A DNA stretch of 64,000 nt from Flavobacteriales bacterium. GTDB taxonomy: Bacteria; Bacteroidota; Bacteroidia; Flavobacteriales; Flavobacteriaceae. Position 1 is the first letter of the stretch, and every line of letters begins with the position of its first letter. Made by a program: the position numbers and the translations under genes. This document shows, piece after piece, positions 17,368-25,772 of the stretch. The stretch spans positions 186,001 through 250,000 of the forward strand of contig JACJYY010000005.1 of the NCBI GenBank assembly GCA_020635875.1. The letters run 5' to 3'. Below the pieces are notes generated by a model, which did no database searches, was not told the DNA's origin, and saw only the letters and a list, made by a program, of their open reading frames with translations.

Positions 17368-17924
17368 GTCGCAATGCCCAATTGCCCAGTCACAACGCAA
17401 TCCTCATTTTCTAATACCAGTTCTTGGTTATCGTATTGAATCGAAAACAGATATTTGTTTTCCATATACGCTGTTAAATTGAATACGCATTTTTCGATTT
17501 CAAAGCTTTCGATATGGCAGACAGCAGTTCCGATATCCCCTAATTCTTTTTGAACAACATACAAAGCATCCTTTTGATAAAGAAATTCTCCGCCATGATT
17601 AATTGAGTATATAGGGAATAAAGTAGTAGGATGGATTAGTTCAGGTATTTTGATTCGTGCTTTTTTCCTTCGGTCTAACCAAATTTCGACTTGACCTTTG
17701 TGATTATTTGTAATCAAACGATTAGACGCTACACATAAATCTTGAAAGGACTGAAAACTGGAAAGTTTTAGTAAATGAAAAAAGTAGGGATCAATGAGAC
17801 AATCCTGCAAAGGTTTATTCATTTTCTTACGCGCATTTTCAAACACCCAATCCAACTTTTTGGGAATTTCAATCCTATGTATTGAAACCGCTTCACCGAA
17901 AACTTTTACCTTGAGTCTTACCAT
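17364..17924 (-). CDS. Uncharacterised 186-residue protein
   Basis: A soluble protein with a basic N-terminal part (LKVKVFGE, RKKMNKP, DRRKKARIKIPEL) and no recognised domain. Promoter copy C ends only 6 bases before the ATG, so the mRNA would be almost leaderless, which fixes this start. The stop overlaps that of the convergent WYL gene by 4 bases. The shared promoter links it to the island system. Confidence 0.7.
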   Translation of the reverse strand: MVRLKVKVFGEAVSIHRIEIPKKLDWVFENARKKMNKPLQDCLIDPYFFHLLKLSSFQSFQDLCVASNRLITNNHKGQVEIWLDRRKKARIKIPELIHPTTLFPIYSINHGGEFLYQKDALYVVQKELGDIGTAVCHIESFEIEKCVFNLTAYMENKYLFSIQYDNQELVLENEDCVVTGQLGIAT

Positions 17925-17930
17925 AACACA

Positions 17931-17964
17931 TAAAAGTAAGGGTCGTGGTCGTCAAAAGATGTCG
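17931..17964 (-). promoter_or_regulatory. Shared island promoter, copy C
   Basis: On the minus strand CGACATCTTTTGAC (17951-17964) is followed by 12 bases and TACTTTTA (17931-17938). The 14-base element is identical to copy B nearly 3 kb away. Confidence 0.7.
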
Positions 17965-17991
17965 GTTTGTCCTTTGGTTTTAACCCAACAA

Positions 17992-18017
17992 AAAGCCCCA
18001 CTAAAAAGTGAGGCTTT
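17992..18017 (-). terminator. Terminator of glyS
   Basis: A hairpin with AAAGCC and GGCTTT as outer arms and CACT/AGTG inside lies 23 bases after the glyS stop. On the minus strand it is followed by a T-run. It also bounds the island. Confidence 0.85.
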
Positions 18018-18039
18018 CAATATCTTATATGCAGTTAAT

Positions 18040-19584
18040 TTACTGCATCTTCTTCAACCAATTTTTCATGGCAACTGCATCACCAATAATTCGTTTAAGA
18101 TCTGCAATGGCAACTCTTTCTTGCTCCATACTGTCTCTATGACGAATGGTTACGGTTTGATCTTCTTTGGTTTGATGATCTACTGTAATACAGAAAGGTG
18201 TTCCTAGAGCATCTTGACGACGGTAACGACGCCCTACGGCATCTTTTTCGTCGTAAGACACATTGAAATCCCATTTTAGGTCATCAATAATCTCTTGAGC
18301 GATTTCTGGCAAACCGTCTTTCTTCAACAATGGTAAAATGGCTGCTTTTGATGGTGCTAATACTGCTGGTAAACTTAACACAGTACGTGATTTTCCGTCT
18401 CCCAAATCTTCTTCTTTTAATGATTTTGAGAAAATCGCTAAGAACATTCTATCCAATCCAACAGAAGTCTCTACTACATAAGGCACATAATTTTTGTTCT
18501 CTACTGTATCGAAGTACTGTAATTTCTTTCCAGAATATTGTTCGTGCGCTTTTAAGTCAAAGTCAGTACGCGAATGAATTCCTTCTAACTCTTTAAATCC
18601 GAAAGGGAAATTAAATTCAATATCCGCTGCTGCGTTTGCATAATGCGCTAATTTATCATGATCATGGAAACGGTAATTTTCTGACCCCATTCCTAATGAC
18701 TCATGCCATTTTAAACGAGTCTCTTTCCAATGCTCGTACCATTTCATTTCTTCTCCTGGCTTCACAAAGAATTGCATCTCCATTTGTTCGAACTCACGCA
18801 TACGGAAAATGAACTGACGCGCTACAATCTCATTACGGAAAGCTTTACCAGTTTGTGCAATTCCGAAAGGAATCTTCATGCGTCCTGTTTTCTGAACGTT
18901 TAAAAAGTTCACAAAAATACCTTGAGCCGTTTCTGGACGTAAGTACAAGTCCATCGCATTGTCAGCAGATGCACCTAACTTCGTACCGAACATCAAATTG
19001 AACTGCTTTACATCGGTCCAGTTTTTTGAACCTGATTCAGGACAAGAAATACCCAACTCCTCGATTAAGGCTTTGACATCCGCTAAATTTTCCGTCTCTA
19101 GGGATTTCCCCATGCGCTCTAAAATTTCACGTTGCTGCTTTAAATACCCTATCACACGGGCATTAGTCGTTACAAACTCTTCCTCATTGAAAGCATCCCC
19201 AAAACGAGCACGCGCTTTTTCGATTTCCTTTTGCGCTTTTTGATAGATTTTTTCGGCGTGTTCCTCAATCAAAACATCCGCACGATATCGCTTTTTAGAA
19301 TCTTTGTTATCAATCAATGGATCGTTAAACGCATCTACGTGACCTGAAGCCTTCCAAGTAGTAGGGTGCATCAATATTGCAGCATCTAATCCTACAATAT
19401 TATCATTCAGCTGCACCATGGATTGCCACCAGTACTCACGAATGTTCTTTTTTAATTCTACTCCATTTTGTGCGTAATCATATACTGCACTTAATCCGTC
19501 ATAGATTTCGCTTGACGGAAATATATAGCCATACTCCTTAGCGTGGGAGATGACATTCTTAAAAATATCTTCTTTTTCTGCCAT
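18040..19584 (-). CDS. glyS: Glycyl-tRNA synthetase (class II, homodimeric type)
   Basis: It attaches glycine to tRNA-Gly in the cytoplasm. The 514 residues match the alpha2-type enzyme. Visible elements are ECPESGSKNWTDVKQFNLMF-like sequence (SCPESGSKNWTDVKQFNLMF), the motif 2 region AFRNEIVARQFIFRMREFEQ, the motif 3 region ETSVGLDRMFLAI, and a C-terminal anticodon-binding domain (about 400-514). A TATTTTTG box ends 4 bases before the ATG, implying a near-leaderless mRNA. Confidence 0.95.
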   Translation of the reverse strand: MAEKEDIFKNVISHAKEYGYIFPSSEIYDGLSAVYDYAQNGVELKKNIREYWWQSMVQLNDNIVGLDAAILMHPTTWKASGHVDAFNDPLIDNKDSKKRYRADVLIEEHAEKIYQKAQKEIEKARARFGDAFNEEEFVTTNARVIGYLKQQREILERMGKSLETENLADVKALIEELGISCPESGSKNWTDVKQFNLMFGTKLGASADNAMDLYLRPETAQGIFVNFLNVQKTGRMKIPFGIAQTGKAFRNEIVARQFIFRMREFEQMEMQFFVKPGEEMKWYEHWKETRLKWHESLGMGSENYRFHDHDKLAHYANAAADIEFNFPFGFKELEGIHSRTDFDLKAHEQYSGKKLQYFDTVENKNYVPYVVETSVGLDRMFLAIFSKSLKEEDLGDGKSRTVLSLPAVLAPSKAAILPLLKKDGLPEIAQEIIDDLKWDFNVSYDEKDAVGRRYRRQDALGTPFCITVDHQTKEDQTVTIRHRDSMEQERVAIADLKRIIGDAVAMKNWLKKMQ

Positions 19585-19588
19585 GGCA

Positions 19589-19596
19589 CAAAAATA
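19589..19596 (-). promoter_or_regulatory. glyS -7 box
   Basis: TATTTTTG on the minus strand matches TAnnTTTG. The predicted start of transcription is about one base before the glyS ATG. Confidence 0.5.
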
Positions 19597-19602
19597 TACA
19601 AA

Positions 19603-19636
19603 TTGCCTAATTGTGAATAATATTTAGATACTTTTG
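19603..19636 (+). promoter_or_regulatory. comF promoter
   Basis: TTG (19603-19605), 23 bases, then TACTTTTG (19629-19636). The predicted transcript would start at about 19640, inside the first possible ATG at 19639, so comF should start at the next ATG, 19657. Confidence 0.6.
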
Positions 19637-19656
19637 ACATGCTTTTTTTACCCGCC

Positions 19657-20349
19657 ATGCTCCAACTATTCAAAAGCGTATTTGATTTATTCTTTCCCAA
19701 GACTTGTTTAGGGTGTTCGTCTATTTTATCCGTGGGCGAAAATACCATTTGTACCCAATGCCGACACGAAATCCCCCTAACACAAACTCATCTTGTGGCG
19801 GATAATGAAATTAAACGCTGTTTTGAAGGTATTTTACCTATTCATCATGCGAGTAGTCTGTTCTACTTCTATAAAAATCATTTTACCCAAGAACTAATTC
19901 ATAACCTTAAGTACAGAGGGTATCAAGAAGTAGGTACCTTATTCGGGAATTGGTACGGTAGCGAATTAGCAGAAGTCTCGGCGTTGCAAAACGTGGATTA
20001 TATCATTCCGATACCCTTACACAAAAAAAGATTGAAAGAAAGAGGTTACAATCAAGTGGAAACTTTTGGCTTGGCTTTGGCCGAAAGGCTCAACACCACC
20101 TACAATGACAAGTTGTTGTTCAGAAAAACCTACACCAGCAAACAATCAAAAAAGAATCGTATCAAACGTCAAAAAGATGCTACGGATTGGTTTGAATTAG
20201 GAAATTGTCGTGGTTTTGAAAACAAACATTTTCTGTTAATCGATGACGTAATGACTACGGGAACAACCTTAGAAATGGCAGCAAGACAATTGTTAAAAAT
20301 CCCTAATGTAAAAGTCAGTATTGTGACTTTAGCTTTCGCCAAAAGTTAA
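19657..20349 (+). CDS. comF: ComF family protein (phosphoribosyltransferase-like)
   Basis: About 230 residues. The N-terminal zinc-finger-like part has CLGC and CTQC cysteine pairs, and the C-terminal type I PRTase fold has the PRPP loop LLIDDVMTTGTTL. ComF relatives are needed for DNA uptake in competent bacteria, where they act in the cytoplasm on incoming single-stranded DNA. The start at 19657 (MLQLFKSVFDLFFPKTC) is preferred over the ATG at 19639, because the TACTTTTG box ends 3 bases before the latter and this start fits the usual N-terminus. Confidence 0.88.
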   Translation: MLQLFKSVFDLFFPKTCLGCSSILSVGENTICTQCRHEIPLTQTHLVADNEIKRCFEGILPIHHASSLFYFYKNHFTQELIHNLKYRGYQEVGTLFGNWYGSELAEVSALQNVDYIIPIPLHKKRLKERGYNQVETFGLALAERLNTTYNDKLLFRKTYTSKQSKKNRIKRQKDATDWFELGNCRGFENKHFLLIDDVMTTGTTLEMAARQLLKIPNVKVSIVTLAFAKS

Positions 20350-20370
20350 ACAATTCAAGATTTTATTACC

Positions 20371-20378
20371 TATCTTTG
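20371..20378 (+). promoter_or_regulatory. Toxin-antitoxin operon -7 box
   Basis: TATCTTTG matches TAnnTTTG 34 bases before the antitoxin ATG, giving a leader of about 31 bases. Confidence 0.5.
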
Positions 20379-20412
20379 TGTATCAGTTTACTTTTATATA
20401 CCTGTACAAGTT

Positions 20413-20649
20413 ATGACTACTCGTGATTTACAAGCCGAAAAATTAGACCTTATTAGCTGGATTACACAGCTACAGGATATCAGCTTGATTGAAAAACTGA
20501 AAAAACTCCGCCACAAGAATAGCACTGACACCGTAAATATACCTGAATGGCAGCAAGAAGAAGTCAACAAACGACTTAAGTCTATAGAAAAAGGAGAGCA
20601 CTCAACTCGCTCTTGGGACGAAGCCAAAAAGGATATTTTCAAAAAATAA
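20413..20649 (+). CDS. Antitoxin-like addiction module protein
   Basis: The 78-residue protein ends RSWDEAKKDIFKK, a tail typical of small Bacteroidota antitoxins that precede RelE/ParE-type toxins. It should bind and neutralise the toxin encoded next, and probably represses the operon. Its stop TAA overlaps the toxin ATG (TAATG), implying translational coupling. Confidence 0.8.
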   Translation: MTTRDLQAEKLDLISWITQLQDISLIEKLKKLRHKNSTDTVNIPEWQQEEVNKRLKSIEKGEHSTRSWDEAKKDIFKK

Positions 20650-20942
20650 TGAGCTACACCATTACTATTGCAAAAGCTGCGGAGGATGACATTAGAGAAG
20701 CCTTTCTGTGGTACGAATCACAAAAAGAGTTTTTAGGCAATTCATTTGAAACACACGTTACAAGTGCTATTGAAAACATCCTTGACAATCCGCTTAAGTT
20801 TCAAATTCGATATGGTAATACCCGTATATTTTTCCTGAAGAAATTTTCCTACGGAATTCATTTCAACGTAAACCAAAATAACATACTAATCGTCGCTGTT
20901 TTTCACACATCGAGAGATTCTGGAAACTGGAAAAACAAATAG
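20649..20942 (+). CDS. RelE/ParE family toxin
   Basis: The 97-residue product starts MSYTITIAKAAEDDIREAFLWYESQ, the usual first helices of the ParE/RelE fold, and ends in the typical VAVFHTSRD strand. RelE-type members cleave mRNA on ribosomes and ParE-type members poison gyrase; which applies cannot be told. The start at 20649 overlaps the antitoxin stop. A longer frame from 20613 is less likely because it would overlap the antitoxin by 12 codons. Confidence 0.85.
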   Translation: MSYTITIAKAAEDDIREAFLWYESQKEFLGNSFETHVTSAIENILDNPLKFQIRYGNTRIFFLKKFSYGIHFNVNQNNILIVAVFHTSRDSGNWKNK

Positions 20943-20960
20943 TTAAAACTATTTAGAAGT

Positions 20961-22973
20961 TTACTTCTTATTATTAAAATACAAATACAAAGTAGACTGA
21001 TACAATCCTTTGGACAGGCTATCGAGTTGTTTTAAATACTCAGCATCAAAACTCGTATCAGGCTTATCGAAACCCTCTTTAGTGTACTTATAGATTGGAG
21101 CAATATTATCCCCTGATTTATCTGACCAATAAAAATGCTCTGGCAAAATCAAAACCGGACTCATTTTACCTTGATAGGCTTCAAAAGCAAAAGTAGGACT
21201 TGGGTCATTGTCAGGACGACGCAATAAAGACCTACCCAACGTATAATTCGTATACGATTGACTCAATAAATCAGCAACAGTAGGATACACGTCTAACAAA
21301 TTCGCCATACGATGATCTACTCGTTTAGGAATCATTGCCCCATGGATAATCAATGGTACATGCAACTGCCCTAAACCAGTTTCCATTTCTGGCTTTTCCA
21401 TAAAGTAATACGGACTTATTCTACCATTATGATCACCAAAAAGCACAAAAACAGTATCCTCATAATAGCCTGATTTTTTGGCTTGATCAAAAAGCACTTT
21501 TAGATTATGGTCAAAGTAACGCAACGAATTGTATTGGTCCAAAGATGTAAATCCAGCTTTTTGTACTTGCTCTTCTGAAATATCATCTGTAGTCAAACGT
21601 TTGTAACTTCCTTCGGTATCAGGAACGGTATACGGCGGATGATATCCTGAAGTTTGTACATAAGCTATAAACGGTTTGTTTTGTTCATGTAATTTCTTAA
21701 ACGTCTTATCGGCATTACGAAACAAATCGCCATCGTTAATACCCCAAACGTCAACTCGGTCTTCTTGCTCGTAACTTCCTTCTTCATAAATCTGAATCCC
21801 ATCAATATTGTTTGTAAACAAAGCTCTGATATTCGCCCAATTGGCACTTCCGCCAAGGAAATATAACTTCTCTAAACCTTGTAATTGGTCCAAAACAATA
21901 CGTTGATCCACAGCCTTAGGATTACGAGAAGCAGTTTTAGTTTCAACTACATCTGGTAAACCTGTAATGGAACCGTACACCGTGCGAGCTGTTCCGTAAC
22001 GAGGCACATAAAAATTATCTAAAAACCATGAATTCGTCGCCAATGAATCTATAAATGGAGAACCTTTCAGCGGATTGCCAAAAATCCCTAAAGGCTGAGC
22101 ACCTAGCGACTCCATCATCACTACCACAACGTTCTTTGGTTCTGAAATAGAATCTTTATAAGGTGTAAATCTGCGGCTAAAATTCAGATTCTTTGGGTCT
22201 TGAACCCCTAAAAAATTAGCGACTGTAGGATAGTATTTTTCGGTTTCTTTTTGATCAAAAGTCGTACTATTAAATTTTAAACTATTGACAAAATAAAGCA
22301 CTGGATTCAATGTCAATTGAGACAAGTCATTGTTCTTTGAAAAATAGGCTTCGCTCCATCGTAAAGGATAAAAGGATAGTTTTCCGTATCCCGCAAAAAC
22401 AAAAGAAACAATAACTGCCATAGTCGCTGTTGCCTTTACCCATTTTGCACCATGACTTTCAACCTTAACTGATAATTCATAAATCTTACGAACTCCAATA
22501 AACTGTATAAATGTCAAAAAAAATACACCTAAAGAAATCCAACCTATAGGATAAGACTCCCATAACATCTGAGCCGAAATCAATGGATTATCCGCAAATC
22601 GTAATACTGTGGCATTCATTCTTTCTTTGAGGTACATGTAATTCCCTACATCAAAAGCATAGAATAAATTCACAAAAACAAAGACAAAACTAGTGTAACT
22701 CAATGCAAATTTTCGCCAAGCTGTAGCCGAAAAAAAACGCTTATTGAGTACGCCACTTAAAATGACATTAGGCACTAAAAGAAAAACCGCCAATCGCATG
22801 TCGAATTTGGCTCCCAAATAAAAAGACTGGTATAAGTCATTTCCTACCTCTTGCGTTGAATCATAATACAACCAACGCCAAGTAATCCAACGATAAACGA
22901 ACAAGAAAACCCAAATAAATAGGATTGACAATACATTATACGCTATGAATCGGGTAAGAGGAAAACGCTTCAT
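20961..22973 (-). CDS. LTA synthase family membrane sulfatase-fold protein
   Basis: The 670-residue protein has about five N-terminal membrane segments and then an alkaline phosphatase/sulfatase-fold domain outside the membrane. Typical sites are VVVMMESLGAQ (metal-binding Glu), the nucleophile Thr region GTARTVYGS, and FGDHNGR. LTA-synthase-like enzymes transfer phosphoglycerol or phosphoethanolamine groups to cell-surface glycans or lipids. Gram-negative members have varied acceptors, so the substrate here is open. It precedes the S4-domain pseudouridine synthase gene's stop by only 9 bases (same strand) and may share its transcript. Confidence 0.88.
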   Translation of the reverse strand: MKRFPLTRFIAYNVLSILFIWVFLFVYRWITWRWLYYDSTQEVGNDLYQSFYLGAKFDMRLAVFLLVPNVILSGVLNKRFFSATAWRKFALSYTSFVFVFVNLFYAFDVGNYMYLKERMNATVLRFADNPLISAQMLWESYPIGWISLGVFFLTFIQFIGVRKIYELSVKVESHGAKWVKATATMAVIVSFVFAGYGKLSFYPLRWSEAYFSKNNDLSQLTLNPVLYFVNSLKFNSTTFDQKETEKYYPTVANFLGVQDPKNLNFSRRFTPYKDSISEPKNVVVVMMESLGAQPLGIFGNPLKGSPFIDSLATNSWFLDNFYVPRYGTARTVYGSITGLPDVVETKTASRNPKAVDQRIVLDQLQGLEKLYFLGGSANWANIRALFTNNIDGIQIYEEGSYEQEDRVDVWGINDGDLFRNADKTFKKLHEQNKPFIAYVQTSGYHPPYTVPDTEGSYKRLTTDDISEEQVQKAGFTSLDQYNSLRYFDHNLKVLFDQAKKSGYYEDTVFVLFGDHNGRISPYYFMEKPEMETGLGQLHVPLIIHGAMIPKRVDHRMANLLDVYPTVADLLSQSYTNYTLGRSLLRRPDNDPSPTFAFEAYQGKMSPVLILPEHFYWSDKSGDNIAPIYKYTKEGFDKPDTSFDAEYLKQLDSLSKGLYQSTLYLYFNNKK

Positions 22974-22982
22974 CTCTAAAAA

Positions 22983-23828
22983 CTAGGAATTTTTTAGATT
23001 GATCACTTCCTGATTGGTTAAATGTCTCCAATGTCCTCGTGGTAAGTTCTTTTTGGTCAACCCTCCGTAAGCCACTCGATCGATGCGCAGCACCTCATAG
23101 TTTAATTGTTCAAATAAAGAACGAATGACTTTTATATTGGCCGTTTTAACTTTGATACCTACTTCAGATTTGGGCTCTTTTTCGATATAACTGATTTCTT
23201 CTATATACACCTTGTGCTCATCTACAGTAACACCTGCCTGAATCTTTTCTAAATCCTCATATTTAAGATTGTTGGACAAACTTACCTGATAGAGTTTACT
23301 TGTTTTTTGTTTTCCTCCTGAGAGTTTAGTCAGCAAATCGGTATCATTGGTTAACAGCAACAACCCTGTTGTATTTTTATCCATTCGTCCTACAGGCTTA
23401 ATTCCTCCTGAAGCCCCTCCTAACAACTCCATAACATTTCTGTTGGTTTGAGTTTCATCTGTGGCTGTAGTAAAGTTTTTAGGCTTGTTCAACAAGATAT
23501 ATTCCTTTTTGCCTGGCGCGATTAATACCCCGTCAAAGTATACCTCATCGTTAATATTAATTACAGACCCCATCTCTGTAACTACTTTACCGTTCACCTT
23601 TACATTCCCAGACTGAATATAAATATCTGCTTCTCTACGGGCACAAATTCCGGCATTGGCGATATACTTATTGAGACGAATCTTAGTCGTGTCTTTTGGT
23701 GCAGCAGCAACAACAGGTTTGGGTTTTGATGATTTGGATGGTGTTTTAAATCCTCCTTTAGGCGTAGTAAACTTGCCTTTTTTAGACGATGATTTATCGT
23801 TAGACTTTTGTCCTCTGTTGTTCTGCAT
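22983..23828 (-). CDS. RsuA/RluB-family rRNA pseudouridine synthase
   Basis: About 281 residues. A Lys/Ser-rich disordered N-terminus (about 45 residues) is followed by an S4 RNA-binding domain (RLNKYIANAGICARREAD) and the catalytic domain with GRMDKNTTGLLLLTND, where Asp is the nucleophile. It isomerises a uridine in rRNA. An upstream TTG start at 23846 lies inside the TATCTTTG promoter box, so the ATG at 23826-23828 is taken as the start. The long basic tail is typical of Flavobacteriia. Confidence 0.9.
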   Translation of the reverse strand: MQNNRGQKSNDKSSSKKGKFTTPKGGFKTPSKSSKPKPVVAAAPKDTTKIRLNKYIANAGICARREADIYIQSGNVKVNGKVVTEMGSVININDEVYFDGVLIAPGKKEYILLNKPKNFTTATDETQTNRNVMELLGGASGGIKPVGRMDKNTTGLLLLTNDTDLLTKLSGGKQKTSKLYQVSLSNNLKYEDLEKIQAGVTVDEHKVYIEEISYIEKEPKSEVGIKVKTANIKVIRSLFEQLNYEVLRIDRVAYGGLTKKNLPRGHWRHLTNQEVINLKNS

Positions 23829-23843
23829 GATAAAAATTTTGTG

Positions 23844-23851
23844 CAAAGATA
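23844..23851 (-). promoter_or_regulatory. -7 box of the pseudouridine synthase gene
   Basis: TATCTTTG on the minus strand, 15 bases before the chosen ATG. It overlaps the end of the UbiA-type coding region spacer and decides the start codon. Confidence 0.55.
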
Positions 23852-23853
23852 GT

Positions 23854-24774
23854 CTATAAAAACAAGACTAAGATTTTACTTTTTAAGATTACATCTGGCT
23901 CTATCAATAAAATACTGAATACCCCAGACACAATAATCATTTTAAGCCCATTGTGCAACCATAAATAGTGCTTAGCGGTTGATGCCTTGTGTAACAAAAA
24001 TAAAAAGACCATTAATGCCCCAAGTGCGGCATAAAAAAACCAATTCATATATCCCACCTCAAAAATTTCAACCAAAAAATAGATGGGCAATGCAGCCAAC
24101 ACTACACATACCCCTATAATTAGTTTTGATGTGTTTTCAGAATAGACTACAGGTATAGTTTGGTAATTGTTTGCCAAATCACCTTTTAAGTTTTCCAAGT
24201 CCTTTACCAATTCTCGTATTAGAATGAGCAAAAACAAAAACGAAGCATGAAAGAATATGATTTCATACAAGTTTTTATAGTACAAAAAGATTCCAAAAAA
24301 AGGGAAAATAGCCAATACTGCTGCCAACACATTGCCTGCAAATACAATTTTTTTAATCTTGTGAGAATAAAACCAAATCAAAAAAATATAGACCGAAAAA
24401 AACAGGAAAGCTTTAAATGACAAAAACAAACCAATAACACTGGCGATTCCATTTAATATGAAATAAAAATAAAGTTTGGTTTTTTGACTCACTAGACGAT
24501 CAATCGTAGCCTTAATCGGGCGGTTGATAATGTCTTTTTGAGAATCGTAAAAATTATTAATAATATACCCTGCAGCAATAATCAACGAAGTTGATAAAAT
24601 AATAAGAAACAAGGTAAAATCAAATACAATTTGTCCAACCGTATTATGGGGTGCCAATATAAATATGGCGGATAGATATTGTGCTACGATAAGCACAAGA
24701 ATATTGTATCCTCTAACGACAGAAAATAAGGAAATGAATTTTACCAAAAACAGATTATGTTTTGTAGGCTTCAT
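23854..24774 (-). CDS. UbiA family prenyltransferase (possibly geranylgeranylglycerol-phosphate geranylgeranyltransferase)
   Basis: The 306-residue protein has eight or nine membrane segments and the two Asp-rich motifs of the UbiA superfamily: NNFYDSQKDIINRP and ELVKDLENLKGD. It joins a prenyl diphosphate to an acceptor in the inner membrane. Flavobacterial copies beside mevalonate genes are often annotated as geranylgeranylglycerol-phosphate geranylgeranyltransferase. The acceptor is not proven by sequence. It follows the GHMP kinase gene by 30 bases in the mvaD operon. Confidence 0.88.
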   Translation of the reverse strand: MKPTKHNLFLVKFISLFSVVRGYNILVLIVAQYLSAIFILAPHNTVGQIVFDFTLFLIILSTSLIIAAGYIINNFYDSQKDIINRPIKATIDRLVSQKTKLYFYFILNGIASVIGLFLSFKAFLFFSVYIFLIWFYSHKIKKIVFAGNVLAAVLAIFPFFGIFLYYKNLYEIIFFHASFLFLLILIRELVKDLENLKGDLANNYQTIPVVYSENTSKLIIGVCVVLAALPIYFLVEIFEVGYMNWFFYAALGALMVFLFLLHKASTAKHYLWLHNGLKMIIVSGVFSILLIEPDVILKSKILVLFL

Positions 24775-24804
24775 ACTCTGTTTATTTATTAGGAGTAAGC
24801 GTCC

Positions 24805-25743
24805 TTAAAACTTATATACTACCTCTAACTTATGACCTGCTAGAGCTAGCTCTGCTTTTTTGAAGTCTTCGGCAAAACCTAGGATATAACCTCCACCACC
24901 TGAACCGCAAAGTTTCAAGTAATAATCATTCGTATCAATTCCTTTTTGCCAAATTTCATGAAACTGCTCTGGTATCATTGGTTTAAAATGATTCAGCACA
25001 ATCTTAGACAGTTTTTTGGTATTACTGAAAAGTGAGGCAAAATCTCCTTGCAAGAAATCCGCCACACAGTCATCAGTATGTTTAATGAATTTTTGTTTTA
25101 ACATCTTACGGAATCCTTTATCTTTTAGATTTTCCATAAAGATGTTTACCATTGGAGCAGTCTCTCCTACAATACCAGAATCAATTAAAAATACAGCTCC
25201 TTTACCAGTCGTCATTTGCGAAGGTATTCCTGTCGCTTCGATATTATCTTTTGAATTAATCAAAATAGGAATCGACAGATAACTATTTAAAGGATCTAAG
25301 CCTGAACTTTTCCCATGAAAAAAGGACTCCATTGCAGCAAAAATTGTTTTTAGCTTAAGCAATTTGTCCTTTGTTAGGTTTTCTAAAACTGTGATTTTGT
25401 CTTGAGCATATCGATCATAGATAGCTGCCACTAAAGCACCACTACTACCTACTCCATATCCTTGTGGGATACTTGAGTCAAAATACATACCCTTATCTAA
25501 ATCCTGATTTAAAGTTTCTAAATCAAAATGAACCAAATCCGGTTGTTCTTGAGCTAAAACCTGTAAATGTGCAGATAATCTTTTAAGATTGTGATTGGAT
25601 TTAATAGCCTTATCAGAAGGACTATCATCCATCTTTAGTGCTCCGTTATAAAAGTTATAAGGGATTGACAATCCTTTAGAATCTCTTATAATACCATACT
25701 CTCCAAATAATAATATCTTCGAGTAAAACAAAGGTCCTTTCAT
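24805..25743 (-). CDS. GHMP kinase, probable mevalonate kinase
   Basis: About 312 residues. It starts MKGPLFYSKILLFGEYGIIRDSKG, the GHMP motif 1 region; the ATP loop is PQGYGVGSSGALVAA and the C-terminal motif 3 is KLCGSGGGGYILGFAE. Beside mvaD it most likely phosphorylates mevalonate in isoprenoid synthesis; phosphomevalonate kinase is the alternative. An in-frame upstream extension reaching into mvaD has no homologous sequence, so the ATG at 25741-25743 is used. It lies 29 bases after mvaD. Confidence 0.88.
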   Translation of the reverse strand: MKGPLFYSKILLFGEYGIIRDSKGLSIPYNFYNGALKMDDSPSDKAIKSNHNLKRLSAHLQVLAQEQPDLVHFDLETLNQDLDKGMYFDSSIPQGYGVGSSGALVAAIYDRYAQDKITVLENLTKDKLLKLKTIFAAMESFFHGKSSGLDPLNSYLSIPILINSKDNIEATGIPSQMTTGKGAVFLIDSGIVGETAPMVNIFMENLKDKGFRKMLKQKFIKHTDDCVADFLQGDFASLFSNTKKLSKIVLNHFKPMIPEQFHEIWQKGIDTNDYYLKLCGSGGGGYILGFAEDFKKAELALAGHKLEVVYKF

Positions 25744-25772
25744 AGACAAAGGTTTATTTTCAGCGTGTAAAA

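Noticed and set aside
20613..20648. Upstream extension of the RelE/ParE toxin
   Set aside because: It would overlap the antitoxin by 12 codons; the ATG at 20649 overlapping the antitoxin stop gives the standard toxin N-terminus.
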